From Euleptes europaea (Eukaryota; Chordata; Lepidosauria; Squamata; Sphaerodactylidae), in assembly GCF_029931775.1 (NCBI RefSeq), contig NC_079312.1, positions 11,229,821 to 11,293,820 on the forward strand: a stretch of DNA of 64,000 bases, in the 5' to 3' direction. Made by a program: the position numbers and the translations under genes. This document shows, one piece after another, positions 37,396-48,186 of this stretch. The notes below the pieces were generated by a model. The model saw nothing but the letters and a program-made list of their open reading frames with translations. It ran no database searches and was not told where the DNA came from. Numbering within the stretch: position 1 is the stretch's first letter; each line of letters begins with the position of its first letter.

Positions 37396-37659
37396 AACCA
37401 ATCACAGTTCCTCCCTCTCTTTTTTCCTTATAAGACGTATTACATGGACTGTATTGCACCATCCCACAGTAATGTATATTAGCTGGACTTTTCTAAATGT
37501 TGTTGCCAATATGCTTTATCATTGATTGATGATAGACACATCCTGACGAAATAGGAAATACATTACAAGATATGTTTTTAATTTCGCTTTTAAAATATGG
37601 ACCTTAGTGTAAGTTTCTTGTGGGGAAATATTTATGATTTTAGAACTGATAAGAAAACT
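37396..37659 (+). other. 3' flank of KZFP C, Penelope-type text
   Basis: CTGACGA at 37543 followed by GAAA at 37555 resembles a hammerhead core that has lost stem II. ATGGACCTTAGTGTAAG near 37600 echoes TTAGACCTCAGTGTGAG near 39040, on the other side of the BovB. No poly(A) site for the gene could be fixed. Confidence 0.35.
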
Positions 37660-39008
37660 TTATGATCCATTTACACTGCAATTCCCAAGAAAGGAGACAT
37701 CAAAGATTGCAGCAACTATCAGACCATCGCATTAATTTCTCATGCAAGTAAACTGATGCTCAAAATCTTACAGCAAAGGCTGTTACCATATATGGAATGA
37801 GAAATGCCTGATGTTCAAGCTGGTTTCAGAAAAGGAAGAGGCACTAGAGATCATATTACAAATATACGCTGGTTACTGGAGCATACGAGAGAATTTCAGA
37901 AGAAAACCAGCTTGTGTTTCATAGATTACAGCAAAGCTTTTGACTGTGTGGATCATGAAAAGCTATGGTTGGTTTTAAAGGAAATGGGTGTGCCTCTACA
38001 TCTGATCGTTTTAATGCGCAACCTGTACTCTGGACAAGAGACCACAGTTAGAACAGAATATGGAGAAACGGAATGGTTTCCAATTGACAAAGGGGTCAGA
38101 CAAGGATGTATTTTATCTCCCTATCTCTTCAATCTATATGCAGAACATATAATTAGGAAAGCTGGATTAGATTTAGATGAAGGTGGGGTGAAAATCGGAG
38201 GGAGGAACATTAATAATTTGAGATGCTGATGACACTACATTATTGGTAGAAAATAGTGAAGATTTGAAAGGACTACTGCTGAAAGTTAAAAGAGAAAGTG
38301 CCAAAGCAGGACTATAGCTGAACATCAAGAAAACAAAAGTAATGACTACAGGAGAATTACACAACTTGAAGGTTGACACTGAGGAAATTGAAATTGTTCA
38401 AGACTTTCTATTCCTTGGCTCCACCATCAACCAAAAGGGAGACCGCAGCCAAGAAAGCAGAAGGAGATTGAGACTGGGAAGGGCAGCCATGAAGGAGCTA
38501 GAAAATATTTTGAAGTGTAAGGATGTGTCACTGGCCACCAAGACTAGATTAATTCATGCCATCGTATTCCCTATGACTATGTATGGGTGTGAAAGCTGGA
38601 CAGTGAAGAAAGCTGATAGGAAGAAAATAGATTCCTTTGAAATGTGGAGTTGGAGGAGAGTGTTACGGATTCCGTGGACTGCCGGAAAAAAAAAACAAAT
38701 CAATGGGTTATAGATCAAATCAAGCCTGACCTGACCCTAGAAGCTAAAATGACTAAACTGAGGCTATCATATTTTGGTCATGTCATGAGACAACAAGAGT
38801 CAGACAGTCATGTTAGGAAAAGTTGAGGGCAGCAGGAAAAGAGGAAGACCCAACAAGAGATGGATTGACTCAATAAAGGAAGCCACGGCCTTCGATTTGC
38901 AGGATCTGAGCAAGGCTGTCAAGGATAGGACATTTTGGAGGGCTTGCATTCATAGGGTCACCATGAGTCGGAGGCGACTTGACTGCACTTCACACACACA
39001 CACAATAA
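37660..39008 (+). mobile_element. BovB/RTE LINE, 3' half
   Basis: Plus-strand pieces read IPKKGDIKDCSNYQTIAL, QAGFRKGRGTRDHITNIRWL, CFIDYSKAFDCVDHEKLW, then GVRQGCILSPYLFNLYAE, DDTTLLVENSEDLKGLL, YGCESWTVKKADRKKIDSF and KRGRPNKRWIDSIKEATAF. It ends with GTCGGAGGCGACTTGACTGC and a short CA tail, the typical BovB end. Only a handful of breaks are present (for example before DDTT and after NGL), so it is moderately young. The 5' part is missing. Confidence 0.93.
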
Positions 39009-39480
39009 AACTTTACTTATGGACATCTTTTGATGTTTAGACCTCAGTGTGAGCCAATTTAAACGGTGACTATTCCAGGCTTTACACTAGTAAGTGACAA
39101 CAGGCCACACAATATAGAAGACAGTTACTTATCAGCATACCTTTATATGTATTTCAGGATGTGTTTCTGATATGTGGAAATGTATGTATGGCCACTGAAG
39201 AAGGCCCCATAGGCCGAAATGTGTTTGGTTGTCTTGGTCATTTGCATATATTTATGATCATCAACCATGTTTGTAAATTAGCAATTATCTTTTTAGAATC
39301 TTTTAATTGACCAGTCTAATTTTTAGACCTAGTGTTTTTAATTGCGTGCTCGCTTCATAATAAACAATATCAGTATTTTGTATAAATTTGCAGCTCAACT
39401 TTTAGGTTCTCTGTCTGTCTTGCTAAGGTTGAGGTCCCCTCCCCTTTTTTTTGTTAATTCCATTGTTTTAAGCCGGGAGT
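39009..39480 (+). mobile_element. Penelope-type terminal sequence
   Basis: TTAGACCTCAGTGTGAG near 39037 and TTAGACCTAGTGTTTTT near 39324 suggest a repeated terminal unit of about 287 bp with the hammerhead-like motif between them. Related AT-rich text with the same GGCCGAAA motif is at 49.88-50.04 kb. Assignment to the Penelope class rests mainly on the hammerhead motif. Confidence 0.4.
39195..39219 (+). ncRNA. Hammerhead-ribozyme-like core
   Basis: CTGAAGA (39195-39201) is followed by a short hairpin GGCC-CCATA-GGCC (39203-39215) and GAAA (39216-39219). This is the order CUGANGA, stem II, GAAA of the hammerhead core. One extra A lies before stem II. Hammerheads are known in the terminal repeats of Penelope-like elements. 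Stems I and III could not be verified by eye. Confidence 0.5.
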
Positions 39481-40020
39481 CCTTGCACCTTGAAGGAATT
39501 ATAATCCCAGTGAGACCAGACAGGCAGGATCCCCGCCCAGGAATACAGTCGGTAGCCCCTCCGGGGACTCTGAGACCCCAGCCTCCTCAAGGCTTCCCTC
39601 TGCAGGAAGGGGGCAGCGACTGGAAACTGCGCCTAAAAGGAGCACAGGAAGGGCCCCTGCCTGAAGCAGCCCTTGAAGCACGGAGAGGAGGAAATGGGAG
39701 AACGGGCCTTCTGGCTGGAGCAGGACTGTCCGTGGCAAGAGTTGGCTGTGGTGCCAGATGAGATAGCAGCTAAAGCGGCTTCTCTGCAGTTCTCTGGCTT
39801 GTGGGTTGTCTGTGATGGAAGACCTGGGTGGGATGCCCAAAGGGCCCTGGGGTGGGTATGCTACTATCAATTGTTATTTTGCTCTTTCATTGCCATCAGC
39901 CGTTGGTATTTGCTAATTCCCACTGCTAATTTACTTCCGATTCTTGATGCATGTAGATGTGAGAAAGGTGGACTGTAAATGACAAATAAATAAAATGGTT
40001 GAAAGTAATTGTTATGACCA
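39481..40020. other. No gene recognised
   Basis: Moderately GC-rich stretch with an open frame of 139 codons on the plus strand (39342-39761) that has no known motif. The text GGAATTATAATCCCAG near 39496 only faintly resembles the KZFP promoter motif. Confidence 0.4.
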
Positions 40021-40237
40021 TGGGGGTTACCGCATTATGTATTCCCACCGACGTATTAAGAGTTTGAAAATGTTATAAAAAACATCGCTTTGAAAGGGTT
40101 TTTGGATACTACGGCTAAAAAATGGTTGGAAGACGTCTTCATAGCTAAAGGGACCAAACAAAGTGCGAACAGTATTTTTTTATAACATTCTCAAATTCTT
40201 AATACATCGCTGGGAATAAATAATGCGGTAACCCCCA
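40021..40237. mobile_element. MITE with about 60-bp inverted repeats, copy 2
   Basis: Left end TGGGGGTTACCGCATTATGT and right end AATGCGGTAACCCCCA are inverted. The arms continue through GTATTAAGAGTTTGAAAATG and the centre is GAAGACGTCTTC. This is the cleanest of the three copies. Confidence 0.8.
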
Positions 40238-40728
40238 AAACGTTGTTACACTGAATTGCTTTGTTACAGTCTATATCAGAAATGCACAATATTTGGGAGC
40301 TTCAGGGGAAGGGGCATGGGGTTGTGTGCAGCATTATCTGCACCAGGGTGTTACTTCCAGGGAAAACCTGGAACCTATGTTGGGTAGCTCTAGGAGTTGC
40401 AGGGAAGCTATGGTTTTCCCCGGAAGTGACGTTGTGGCACAGATGACGCTGTTTTGTGTTTTCTCCTGGGTAATGAAGGTTGCTGGTGGGCTGGCAGCCC
40501 TACCCTGTGTTTGCAAGTAATTGCAAATGAAAAGTATTTCCTGGGCAGTATATTTCTATCCCAAGCCAAATTCCAAGGTATCTTGGGACGGAAAATGTCA
40601 TGCCATACCAAAAATGTATGTGTTGGCAGAAGTCATTGGCAATGTTGACAGATCCCAAGAGAAAAACACTAACATGGCAGAAGGGGTTTTTTTTAGAAGA
40701 CATACTGCTCCCGTTTTTGCATCTACCT
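40238..40728. other. No gene recognised
   Basis: Contains a common-looking phrase (TTTTCCCCGGAAGTGACGTT) that may belong to a dispersed repeat. No coding evidence. Confidence 0.4.
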
Positions 40729-40913
40729 CAGTGGTTCCCAAAGTGGGCAGTACCACCCCCCGGGGGGCAGTGGGATTACCTAGGGGGGCACTAAGAGGCA
40801 AGGGGGCGTTAGAGGTGGGCCCCTTCGACTGTGTTGTTGGAGAGGGCAGGAGGCCCTGGGGTTGAGTTTGTGGAACCGAGGGGGCGGTGGCCCAAAACGT
40901 TTGGGAACCACTG
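40729..40913. mobile_element. hAT (Charlie-like) MITE
   Basis: Begins CAGTGGTTCCCAAAGTGGGC and ends GTTTGGGAACCACTG, the classic hAT terminal repeat. Flanks ATCTACCT and ATCTGCAT are an 8-bp target duplication with two differences. Length 185 bp, no coding. Confidence 0.82.
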
Positions 40914-41700
40914 ATCTGCATGAATAAAAGGATCAGCCTGTCCGTCCATCTATCTGAGCAGGCGTAACTCCTCAGAAGTGGCCTCTCATTTCAGGATGAT
41001 GACAGGAGTTGCTGTGTCCAAAATGGACCATCCTAGCCAAGATTACGGTACTTCCAGACACACACACTCTTTTGTCATGGAAGCTATGATTTTCTATGGA
41101 TGGTATAACTCATCTGAAACTAAAGCTAGGAGCCTCAACATTGGCCACCTGTTTCTGGGCGATGGTGAGATACGTAGTACCAGCAGTGAAGGGAACCGGA
41201 CCTTCCAGGCACAGATTAGCTGCAGAAGATCATTTTGGTGTTTGCAATGGAAGTAAAGGTTTACTGACGAGAAGCCAGGAAAGGGCCAGCAGAACAAAAA
41301 GGGAAGGTGGGAAATACTACCACGTAAAAAACACACACACAGGGAACGGGTTTTAACCTGATCCGTAGCATCATTGTGAAGAGCAAAAGATGGGAACCAT
41401 CTTGCCAGAATTGCCCTCCTGATGCTTCACTTATGCTGATTTTCCTATCTTCGTGTACGCTAGGAAGTTAGACATTTTTATTTTACTGCACCTACCTGGG
41501 CCTTTTAATATTCCTTTTAATAAAACCTAATGCTTTTTATTGGTATGGTTTACTGTGTATGCAAGAGTCCTACCCAGCCTCGGTTGAGCTATCTTAAAGG
41601 GGATTAATCCCAGGGTTCTAGGTTCGGGACAGGGCGATTGAATCACCCAGGAGGGTTGGAAAACCCGATCTGTCCCTGAAAGTGGGGAATGGTGTCCTGG
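40914..41700 (-). other. Old, degraded KZFP 5' cassette segment
   Basis: The stretch about 40985-41310 resembles the conserved cassette at 17.58-17.76 kb (GCTAGGAGCCTC, AGAAGCCAGGAAAG). No KRAB exon accompanies it. The rest is unrecognised. Confidence 0.4.
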
Positions 41701-43025
41701 CTTGCTGGAAAACTCCCATAGACCTAAGGTTCCTTGGAAAGCACCCTAGTCAGCAGCAGCCGCCACTCTGGGACCTCCTGCAGACATCTAGACGTGGCCT
41801 GCTGAGAAGGCATCTTTCTAGCGCAGTGCTAGATCAATAACAAAGTGACAGGGAAGAAACACCAGGAAATACCTTATAATCAACTGTGTGGCATCCATGC
41901 TGTACAGCATGTGGGGAAGAGATTCAAAGAAACAGATTGTGTGAAGCCAAAAAGCCTTTATATATTTTAAAAGGTTTATTATTAGAGCAAAAAGAAACGG
42001 GGGTTGGATTGACAAGGGGGTGCCATTAGAAACACAAGCTTGGTACCATGCCATTTCCTATTGGTTAAAGATGAAATTGTCCTCATCTGGTTTAACTCCC
42101 CTAATCTTTGCAGATAATTTCTCCTCAAAATGGATTAACCTAATCGAGGATAAACTCCAACGTTTAGGTTTATCAAGTACAACTCTACTAAATCTTGGCT
42201 ATCAAGGAACAAAAACAATAGCCAAACAGAGGTTTTGGGACATTGCCCTTCAAGATGTCAGATCAAGGGCTTACTCGGTCCCAGTAGTGGAGAACTGTAA
42301 AAAATATTCGGCCCCTCCAAATTATCTCTATACCTTAGATCACCCTAAACATCGGAGAGCCTTCACTTTAGCACATTTTAATGCCCTTCCATCTTCTCTT
42401 CTTAATGGGAGGTATGCCCGTTTCCCTTACGAATTCCGCCTCTGTCCATGCCAATCTGGAATGGTGGAAACGATTGAACATGTTCTATTACACTGCCCAT
42501 TTTATCAAGACATACGTAAAACGCTCATTGATCCAGTTTTGTCTAACATCCCAGATAGAGACAGAGTTAGCTATACCACCTTACTATTAGATGATACTGT
42601 TAAAGATGTTACCTATCCGGTTGTGAGATTCTGTGCTAGGACATGTGCAATAAGGCAGAAGAAGCTGTTAAAATGACTTTGACGTCAAACAGACTATTTT
42701 ACCAAGAGTTGTTGTAACTAAATTTACGATTTATTTCAGCAAATATCAGACATTTTGTTTTTAATTATTATTATCTCTTTTTGTGCAAACTGGTCTTTGA
42801 CCGTAATAAACAAATGATGATGATGATGATGAAAAGGGGGTGGGAAAAGGGCAGAACAAAATACCAGAAAAATAACACCCAAGAACACAGCGCATGGAAT
42901 CCCAAACTAAAAAGCAAGACAGTTGAACTACATCAACAAAGTAGTTCACGTGACCTTGGCTATAACAGGTTCCAGAGCGTGTACCAAGGAGTCCTTGCAG
43001 TAACAAGATGTTAAAGGAGTCTTTA
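41701..43025. repeat. Left arm of a large inverted repeat, split by a LINE
   Basis: CTTGCTGGAAAACTCCCATA at 41701 and the text to about 42020, plus 42833-43025, are the reverse complement of 44110-44614. Shared phrases include AGGTTTATTATTAGAG here and CTTTAATAATAAACCT there. The arms are about 500 bp and clearly diverged. They contain a poly(A)-like AATAAA, so each might be an LTR-type sequence, but that is not proved. Confidence 0.7.
42022..42832 (+). mobile_element. 5'-truncated LINE with C-terminal Cys-His motif, young copy
   Basis: One open frame of 218 codons encodes PLETQAWYHAISYWLKM, KTIAKQRFWDIALQDVRS, RRAFTLAHFNALPSSLLN and RLCPCQSGMVETIEHVLLHC with PFYQDIRK. It is the same family as 26575-28460 but intact. 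The 3' end is a run of ATG triplets after AATAAACAAATG. The flanks (GACAAGGGGGTG and GAAAAGGGGGTG) look like a target duplication. It splits the left inverted-repeat arm, so it is younger than that arm. Confidence 0.85.
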
Positions 43026-43684
43026 GCTCCTACCTGACCACATGTTGCTTGGACTCCTTGAAACAGCTCCATTCTGAAAAGAGAAGATGGGGTTAGTGGG
43101 TGCCCCCCCCCGCCCATGTCTCCCCACTTGCACCAGGGGGGCAGTAGCCGTTTCCACTCCTCTGCAAAGACCACAGCTCAGCAGCACCTCTCCACTGCCT
43201 GTGAGGGAGGCAACGTTGGAAGGAAAAGCGTTTGCCTCGATCTTGCTTGAATCATGTCTCAGTCACCCCAACTCCCAGGGTTGCTCTTGGGGTCAGCCAG
43301 GCCCGGGCCAATACGATGCCGGGCGACTTAAAAGTGAGCACCAAGCATGAAACCCACAGAGAACTTCTCATTGCACTGACAAGATGTGGGAGCCATTTCA
43401 GTCCCCATCTGGGGTTGCCAAGCTATGGGGAGGGGGACACTGGAGATCTGCTATTAAAACATCTCCAGGTGACAGAGATCAGTTCCCCTGAAAAAAATGG
43501 TTCCTTTGGAGGGGGACTTCATGACATTACACCCCATTTGTGTTAATACTTATGCTTTGCTGCAGTTCTGTTTTTAGACCTCTGGTTGGTTCTACAACCC
43601 TGATTCCTATTGCAATGTACGATTGTATGTCCCATCCTGTTGACTGTATTGATTTACTGTGCGTCATCCACCTTGACTTCAAGT
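43026..43684. other. Spacer within the large inverted repeat
   Basis: A dispersed repeat (GGGTTGCCAAGCTATGGGGA to GATCAGTTCCCCTG) lies at 43405-43530. No gene was recognised. Confidence 0.5.
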
Positions 43685-44107
43685 GAGAATATAGCCTTGG
43701 ATACTTACCGTGAGGGCTTATTCTCCTCTGAGGCGAAGGGCATCCTGAGCTGTGGGTTGTTTTCCTCTCCATCCGGGTAGGCAGGACAAAAAATGTTCTG
43801 ACTTCCTGTATCCCCTTGGCGGGAAAACGACCTGAGGAAGCCAGTTACCGTCTAAACTAGCTAAGTAGACAGCGATGAAATGAACTTGCAATAGAACTTG
43901 ATTATAATTTAAAAATTAACAGAATTCAACAGGAAAGACCAGGAAGCTAAAGACTATGTCTGCCTAGGATGTGGTTCTTCGCTTGTTCCGTGTTGGTAGC
44001 AGTTAAAGTCATGGACCCTAACATCTAAGAGAATAAGGGTGGGGCAGGATGCCCTTCGCCTCAGAGGAGAATAAGCCCTCACGGTAAGTATCCAAGGCTA
44101 TATTCTC
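43685..44107. repeat. Perfect 63-bp inverted repeat around a 297-bp spacer
   Basis: Arm 43685-43747 begins GAGAATATAGCCTTGGATAC and ends AGGGCATCCTG. Arm 44045-44107 is its exact reverse complement over all 63 bases. Each arm contains CGGTAAGTAT (plus strand on the right, minus strand on the left), a near-perfect 5' splice-site consensus. The right arm touches the right arm of the larger inverted repeat. No open frame or known family was recognised in the spacer. It may be a TIR element, but no target duplication was seen. Confidence 0.85.
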
Positions 44108-44109
44108 CC

Positions 44110-44614
44110 CTGAGGCAAGGATTCCTCCAACATTTGTGACTGCAAGGAACTCGGTACATGCTCTGTAGAACCTGTTACAGCTGAGGTCAAGTAGGCTTAG
44201 CTGTTGTAGTTCAACTGTATTGCTATGTATTTTGGAATTCTGTGCGCTGTGTTCTAGGGTGTAACTCTATTTTGTTCTGCCCTTTCCCCACCCCTTTTCA
44301 ATCCAATCCCCCTTTTCTCTCTCTTTAATAATAAACCTTTTTAAATATATAAAACCCTTTTTGGTTTCACTTCACACACTTCTATTTCTCTGAACCTCTT
44401 CCCCACGTTGTACGGCATGGGCGTTACAATGTTGATTATAAGGTGCTTCCTAGTGTTTCTTCCCTGTCACTTTCTTATTGATCTAGCCCTGCGCTAGAAG
44501 GATGCCTTCTCAGCAGGCCAAGTCTAGATGTTCGCAGGAGGTCCCAGAGTGGTGGCGGCTGCTGACCAGTGTGCTTTCCAAGGAACCATAGGTCTTTGAG
44601 AGTCTCCCAGCAAG
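44110..44614. repeat. Right arm of the large inverted repeat
   Basis: Reverse complement of 41701-43025 without its LINE. It contains TTTAATAATAAACC near 44325 and ends CCAGCAAG at 44614. The outer boundary is sharp on both sides. Confidence 0.7.
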
Positions 44615-44639
44615 AGGAATGTTCTGCTATACACCCAAT

Positions 44640-44785
44640 CCATCTCGAGCTTTCTTCTTTTCCTACTGCCTTTAACTTTTAATTGTCTTTTCCAGTGACG
44701 CTTATCTTCTCATAATGTGGCCGAAGTACAATAGCCACAGTCATTTCAGCTTCTAGGAGCAGTTCAGGCTTGATTTGATCTAGAA
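44640..44785 (-). mobile_element. BovB/RTE LINE 3' fragment
   Basis: On the minus strand GATCAAATCAAGCCTGAACT and CTTCGGCCACATTATGAGAA match 38710-38790 of the BovB in this window. It is a diverged short piece. Confidence 0.65.
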
Positions 44786-44789
44786 CCTA

Positions 44790-45030
44790 GCGTGTGGTAT
44801 AGAAGTTCAGAGCAACAGTCTCTAATCTGGAGAACCAGACTGCTTTCCCCGTTCCTCCACATGAAACCTGTTGGGAGATTTTGGGCTAGGCACCATTTTC
44901 TCAGATCTCACTCAGCCCCACCAACCTCACAAGATGCCTGTTGGGGGGGGGGGTGGGAAGGGAAGGTGATTGCAAGCTGCTTTGAGACTCCTTACTAGAT
45001 AGAAAATTGGAGTATAAACCAAATCTTCTT
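44790..45030 (+). repeat. tRNA-derived SINE (MIR-like), diverged
   Basis: CTAGCGTGTGGTATAGAAGT corresponds to the A-box part and GGTGATTGCAAGCTGCTTTG to the end of the SINE at 21475-21774. It finishes with AAATCTTCTTCTT. Confidence 0.75.
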
Positions 45031-45119
45031 CTTGGCATTCCACACTATCCATAACACTCTCGAACAGCACCACATTTCAAATCAATCAAATTCCTTCATT
45101 GTTCCTGGCACTGGTATTC

Positions 45120-45420
<301 letters not shown>

Positions 45421-45429
45421 AAAGGGACC

Positions 45430-46404
45430 TGCCTGTCAGTCTTTTTGTGGCAGCCAGACCTCCTCAGGAAACTTGGCCATCAACTTTAGGAATCTCTTGG
45501 CAGGACAAGTTCACCTCCTTGTTCTATCAAACTTCCAGACAGATATTCCCTGAACTGCAGAGCAGAGATGAGAGAAAGGATCCCCACCCCACCCCGAAAT
45601 CCATCTTGGTCTCTGTTAACAATATTAAATGATGGGCCTGATCTGTGCCTGGCGTGGCTCCCCCTGGGTCTGCTCTGAGCTTGACAAAGAACAGCAGAAC
45701 ATTACAAAGAGAACTCGACTTCCATATCCATGGGCGTCTCCTGGAACATGGCTGTGGTATCTATTGCTTGGCTTCTCCCACATACCACCTTCCTCCCTCA
45801 CCATCTTTCTCACAAAACAGAAGCGTTTACAGACGACTCTCGTTTTCCCTCTGCCCAGATTTTACCTGCAACTTTCCATCCAGCCCAGCTGATTCCATTC
45901 CAAGGAGGGTCTAAGGCAGGGGCCTTTCCCAGCCCTGCAACCCAAAATCTTCCTGCCTTAACTCTAAATGCCATACCTGAACTCTGGACTTTTGAGATGC
46001 AGGACAGGAGCTCTGCCAATGAGCGAGGGCCCCTCCTCTGGCCCAGTCACATCAACAAGGCCATCCCTCCTCTCCTCCCTTCAGCTCAGCCACTCAAACA
46101 AAGAACCACTCTGCGTCAAAGTAGAAAGGCTGAAAAAGGAGCCCCAAGGATTTGCAAACAGGGCCAAGCCTGGATATCCTCTATCTCTCCCAGTCAGAGC
46201 CCATTTCATCAACAGATTTCTGTTTACAGCATCTAAGTATTTAGTGCTTTCTTTTTCAGGCACTGTTCAGATCCCCAGGTACGGGATCTCCATTCTTTCC
46301 TCTGTGGCAAATGGAAGTGTGTCCGGAAGTTCAAGAGAGTCAAAGAAAGATGCTACCCCCTCCCTTCTCTTCGGTGTTCATAATGAAAGGGAAACAATTC
46401 TTAC
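45430..46404 (-). other. Intron of KZFP D
   Basis: The stretch 45830-46040 is the inverted counterpart of 24.54-24.83 kb, and 46200-46404 is the counterpart of the intron after the 21.3 kb KRAB exon. No further exon was recognised. Confidence 0.55.
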
Positions 46405-46534
46405 CCAGAGAGGCCATAGTCTCGTAATTTTCCTCCATAACTTCCCAGAAGAGTTCTCTTTGGCCTGGATCCAGCAGATCCCATTCCTCCTCCGTGAAGA
46501 GCATGGCTACATCCTCAAAGGACACTGGGGATCT
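46405..46534 (-). CDS. KZFP D: KRAB-A box exon
   Basis: A 130-nt exon on the minus strand between tttcag (46535-46537) and a GT donor (46403-46404). It encodes [35 protein letters not shown] and TMASL. The VAMLF instead of VAVFF is unique in the cluster. The exon is open although its finger exon and promoter are broken, so it may be evolving neutrally or be borrowed by a neighbour. Confidence 0.88.
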
Positions 46535-47730
46535 CTGAAAGAGGAAAAGAAGGCCCAGTTGAACAATGATTCCTGCTCCTAGGCAGAAAGAAAGAAGAAT
46601 CCTATTGACCAGCCAACTGCTTAAAAAGTGGTTTCGCTCTTCTCCTCCCCCTCTGACAAGTAGAATATACTGAAAGTCTCCAAGAAATACAAATTTAGAA
46701 AATTGCAAAGAACTGGGCTTCTCTTTGTCAAGTTCAATTAAATGAAAAACAAACGAACCACCCGCCCCATTTGACTGTATAGTGGGTTCAACAACTGAAT
46801 TACTTTGCATGTGTAACTGCAGACATACACAGAAACTGTAATTCCACAGAAGGTCTCTGCTTTAAACAAAGTTTTCTGCAGAGGTGTTCTGTGTTACTCT
46901 TAAACTTGCATCCAGCTCTACAAACAAAAAGTGGACTAATTACGGCCATCCTGTCTTTTCTTCTCTTTCCCCCCTAACTATCCCAGGCCGTGTGATCCTC
47001 AGGGCTTGGCAGGTGAGAGATGCAGGGTCAAGAACACCCAGCACAAACCTCGGAGATCTTTTCAGATATTTATGCTCTGTGGAATGACTGCAGTTTGTAC
47101 TAAACACCTTTAAACTGGAAGTAAACTACTGCATCGTCTCAGTAAATATAGAATTTCATACAGCGGAAATGGTTTCGAGCAAAGATTTATACATGGCAGA
47201 AGATTTACTGAATGGGAGGTTATTCTTATCTAGAACGAGACTCGAAATTGGCACCAGTATCGGAATGACTGTGGGAGTCCCAGTGCCAAAAACCCAGGGG
47301 ATGGAAACATCTTGGCCCAGATAAACAACAGAGAATCCCTCTAATATTTTGCAGCGGGAGTGATGCACCACTCAGGGGAGGCCAGGAAGGCGGAGGCCGG
47401 ACAGGCAGGGAGTGTGAATCAGATCCCCTCCTTTACAAAGCTTCAGACCAGTTGCCAGTTCAGAGATCTTCTTCAGGATGATGCTCATTGGGATCCTACA
47501 ACAGTATGCACAGAAAATACAAATACCAACATATGGCCGTGACACACCAGTGCATCGAGCCACGGGGGCCACTAACGGGCCACGAACCCCGGTGGATCAG
47601 ATCAGGGGTCCGTTTGGCTTTTAAGAACAAAGTCAGCCATGGCTGGTTGCAGAGAAAACTTCCTCCATTCCGGCCACCTCTTCCCCTCCATTTCACACTC
47701 CCATTTCCCCCCCTCCCTTATTCTTGCCCA
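46535..47730 (-). other. 5' cassette of KZFP D; first exon missing
   Basis: Direct counterpart of 17.2-18.74 kb and inverted counterpart of 20.2-21.3 kb. The conserved frame MSIILKKISELATGLK lies at 47488-47441. At about 47730 the text CTTGCCCAAG joins AGGAGGAGAAGAGTTTGC. In the 18 kb locus these two are about 200 bp apart, with the first exon and the ZNF143-type motif between them. Confidence 0.65.
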
Positions 47731-47959
47731 AGAGGAGGAGAAGAGTTTGCAAAGAGCGGCTTCCTTCGTGGCTCTTCCGTGGCTGCTGTGGCTTCCCACG
47801 ACAGTGCCCCTCCCCACCCCACCTCCCCCACCCCGGTTGCAGGAGAGAGACCCGCTGGCCGGTTCCTGGGGAAAAGGTGCAAAAGGCGATGGGAAGACGA
47901 AACCCTTCTCCCCCCCCCCAACCTTCAGTCGGGTACTGCGCTTTGTTCTCCTACTGGGA

Positions 47960-48186
47960 ACTACACTTCCCAAATGTGCTTGCGAGCCCCAAAGAGGCTC
48001 AGCCAGGATTTTCTAGGCATTCACAAAAGGGGTAAATGTATTTGTAGAGGTGACAGGGAGCCTCTGACATGTGGGTTGAAGCTTTTCCCCCCCCTCCAGT
48101 GTTGGGAGAGATCAGACAGGATTAAAGAGAGAACCTCCTTTTCTCTGGTTGGAGGGAGAATTTGGCTTTTGCATCTCTGGGGAAAG
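47960..48186 (+). promoter_or_regulatory. KZFP-type promoter and first exon, plus strand
   Basis: ACTACACTTCCCAAATGTGC at 47960-47979 is a ZNF143/THAP11-like site. GGTTGGAGGGAGAATTTGGC and GGGGAAAG|GTGGGT follow. It is the direct paralogue of 19168-19405. No plus-strand KRAB or finger exon follows within the window. Confidence 0.62.

Noticed and set aside
39342-39761. Open frame of 139 codons on the plus strand
   Set aside because: No recognisable domain; it begins in repeat-like AT-rich DNA and has no splice or promoter support.
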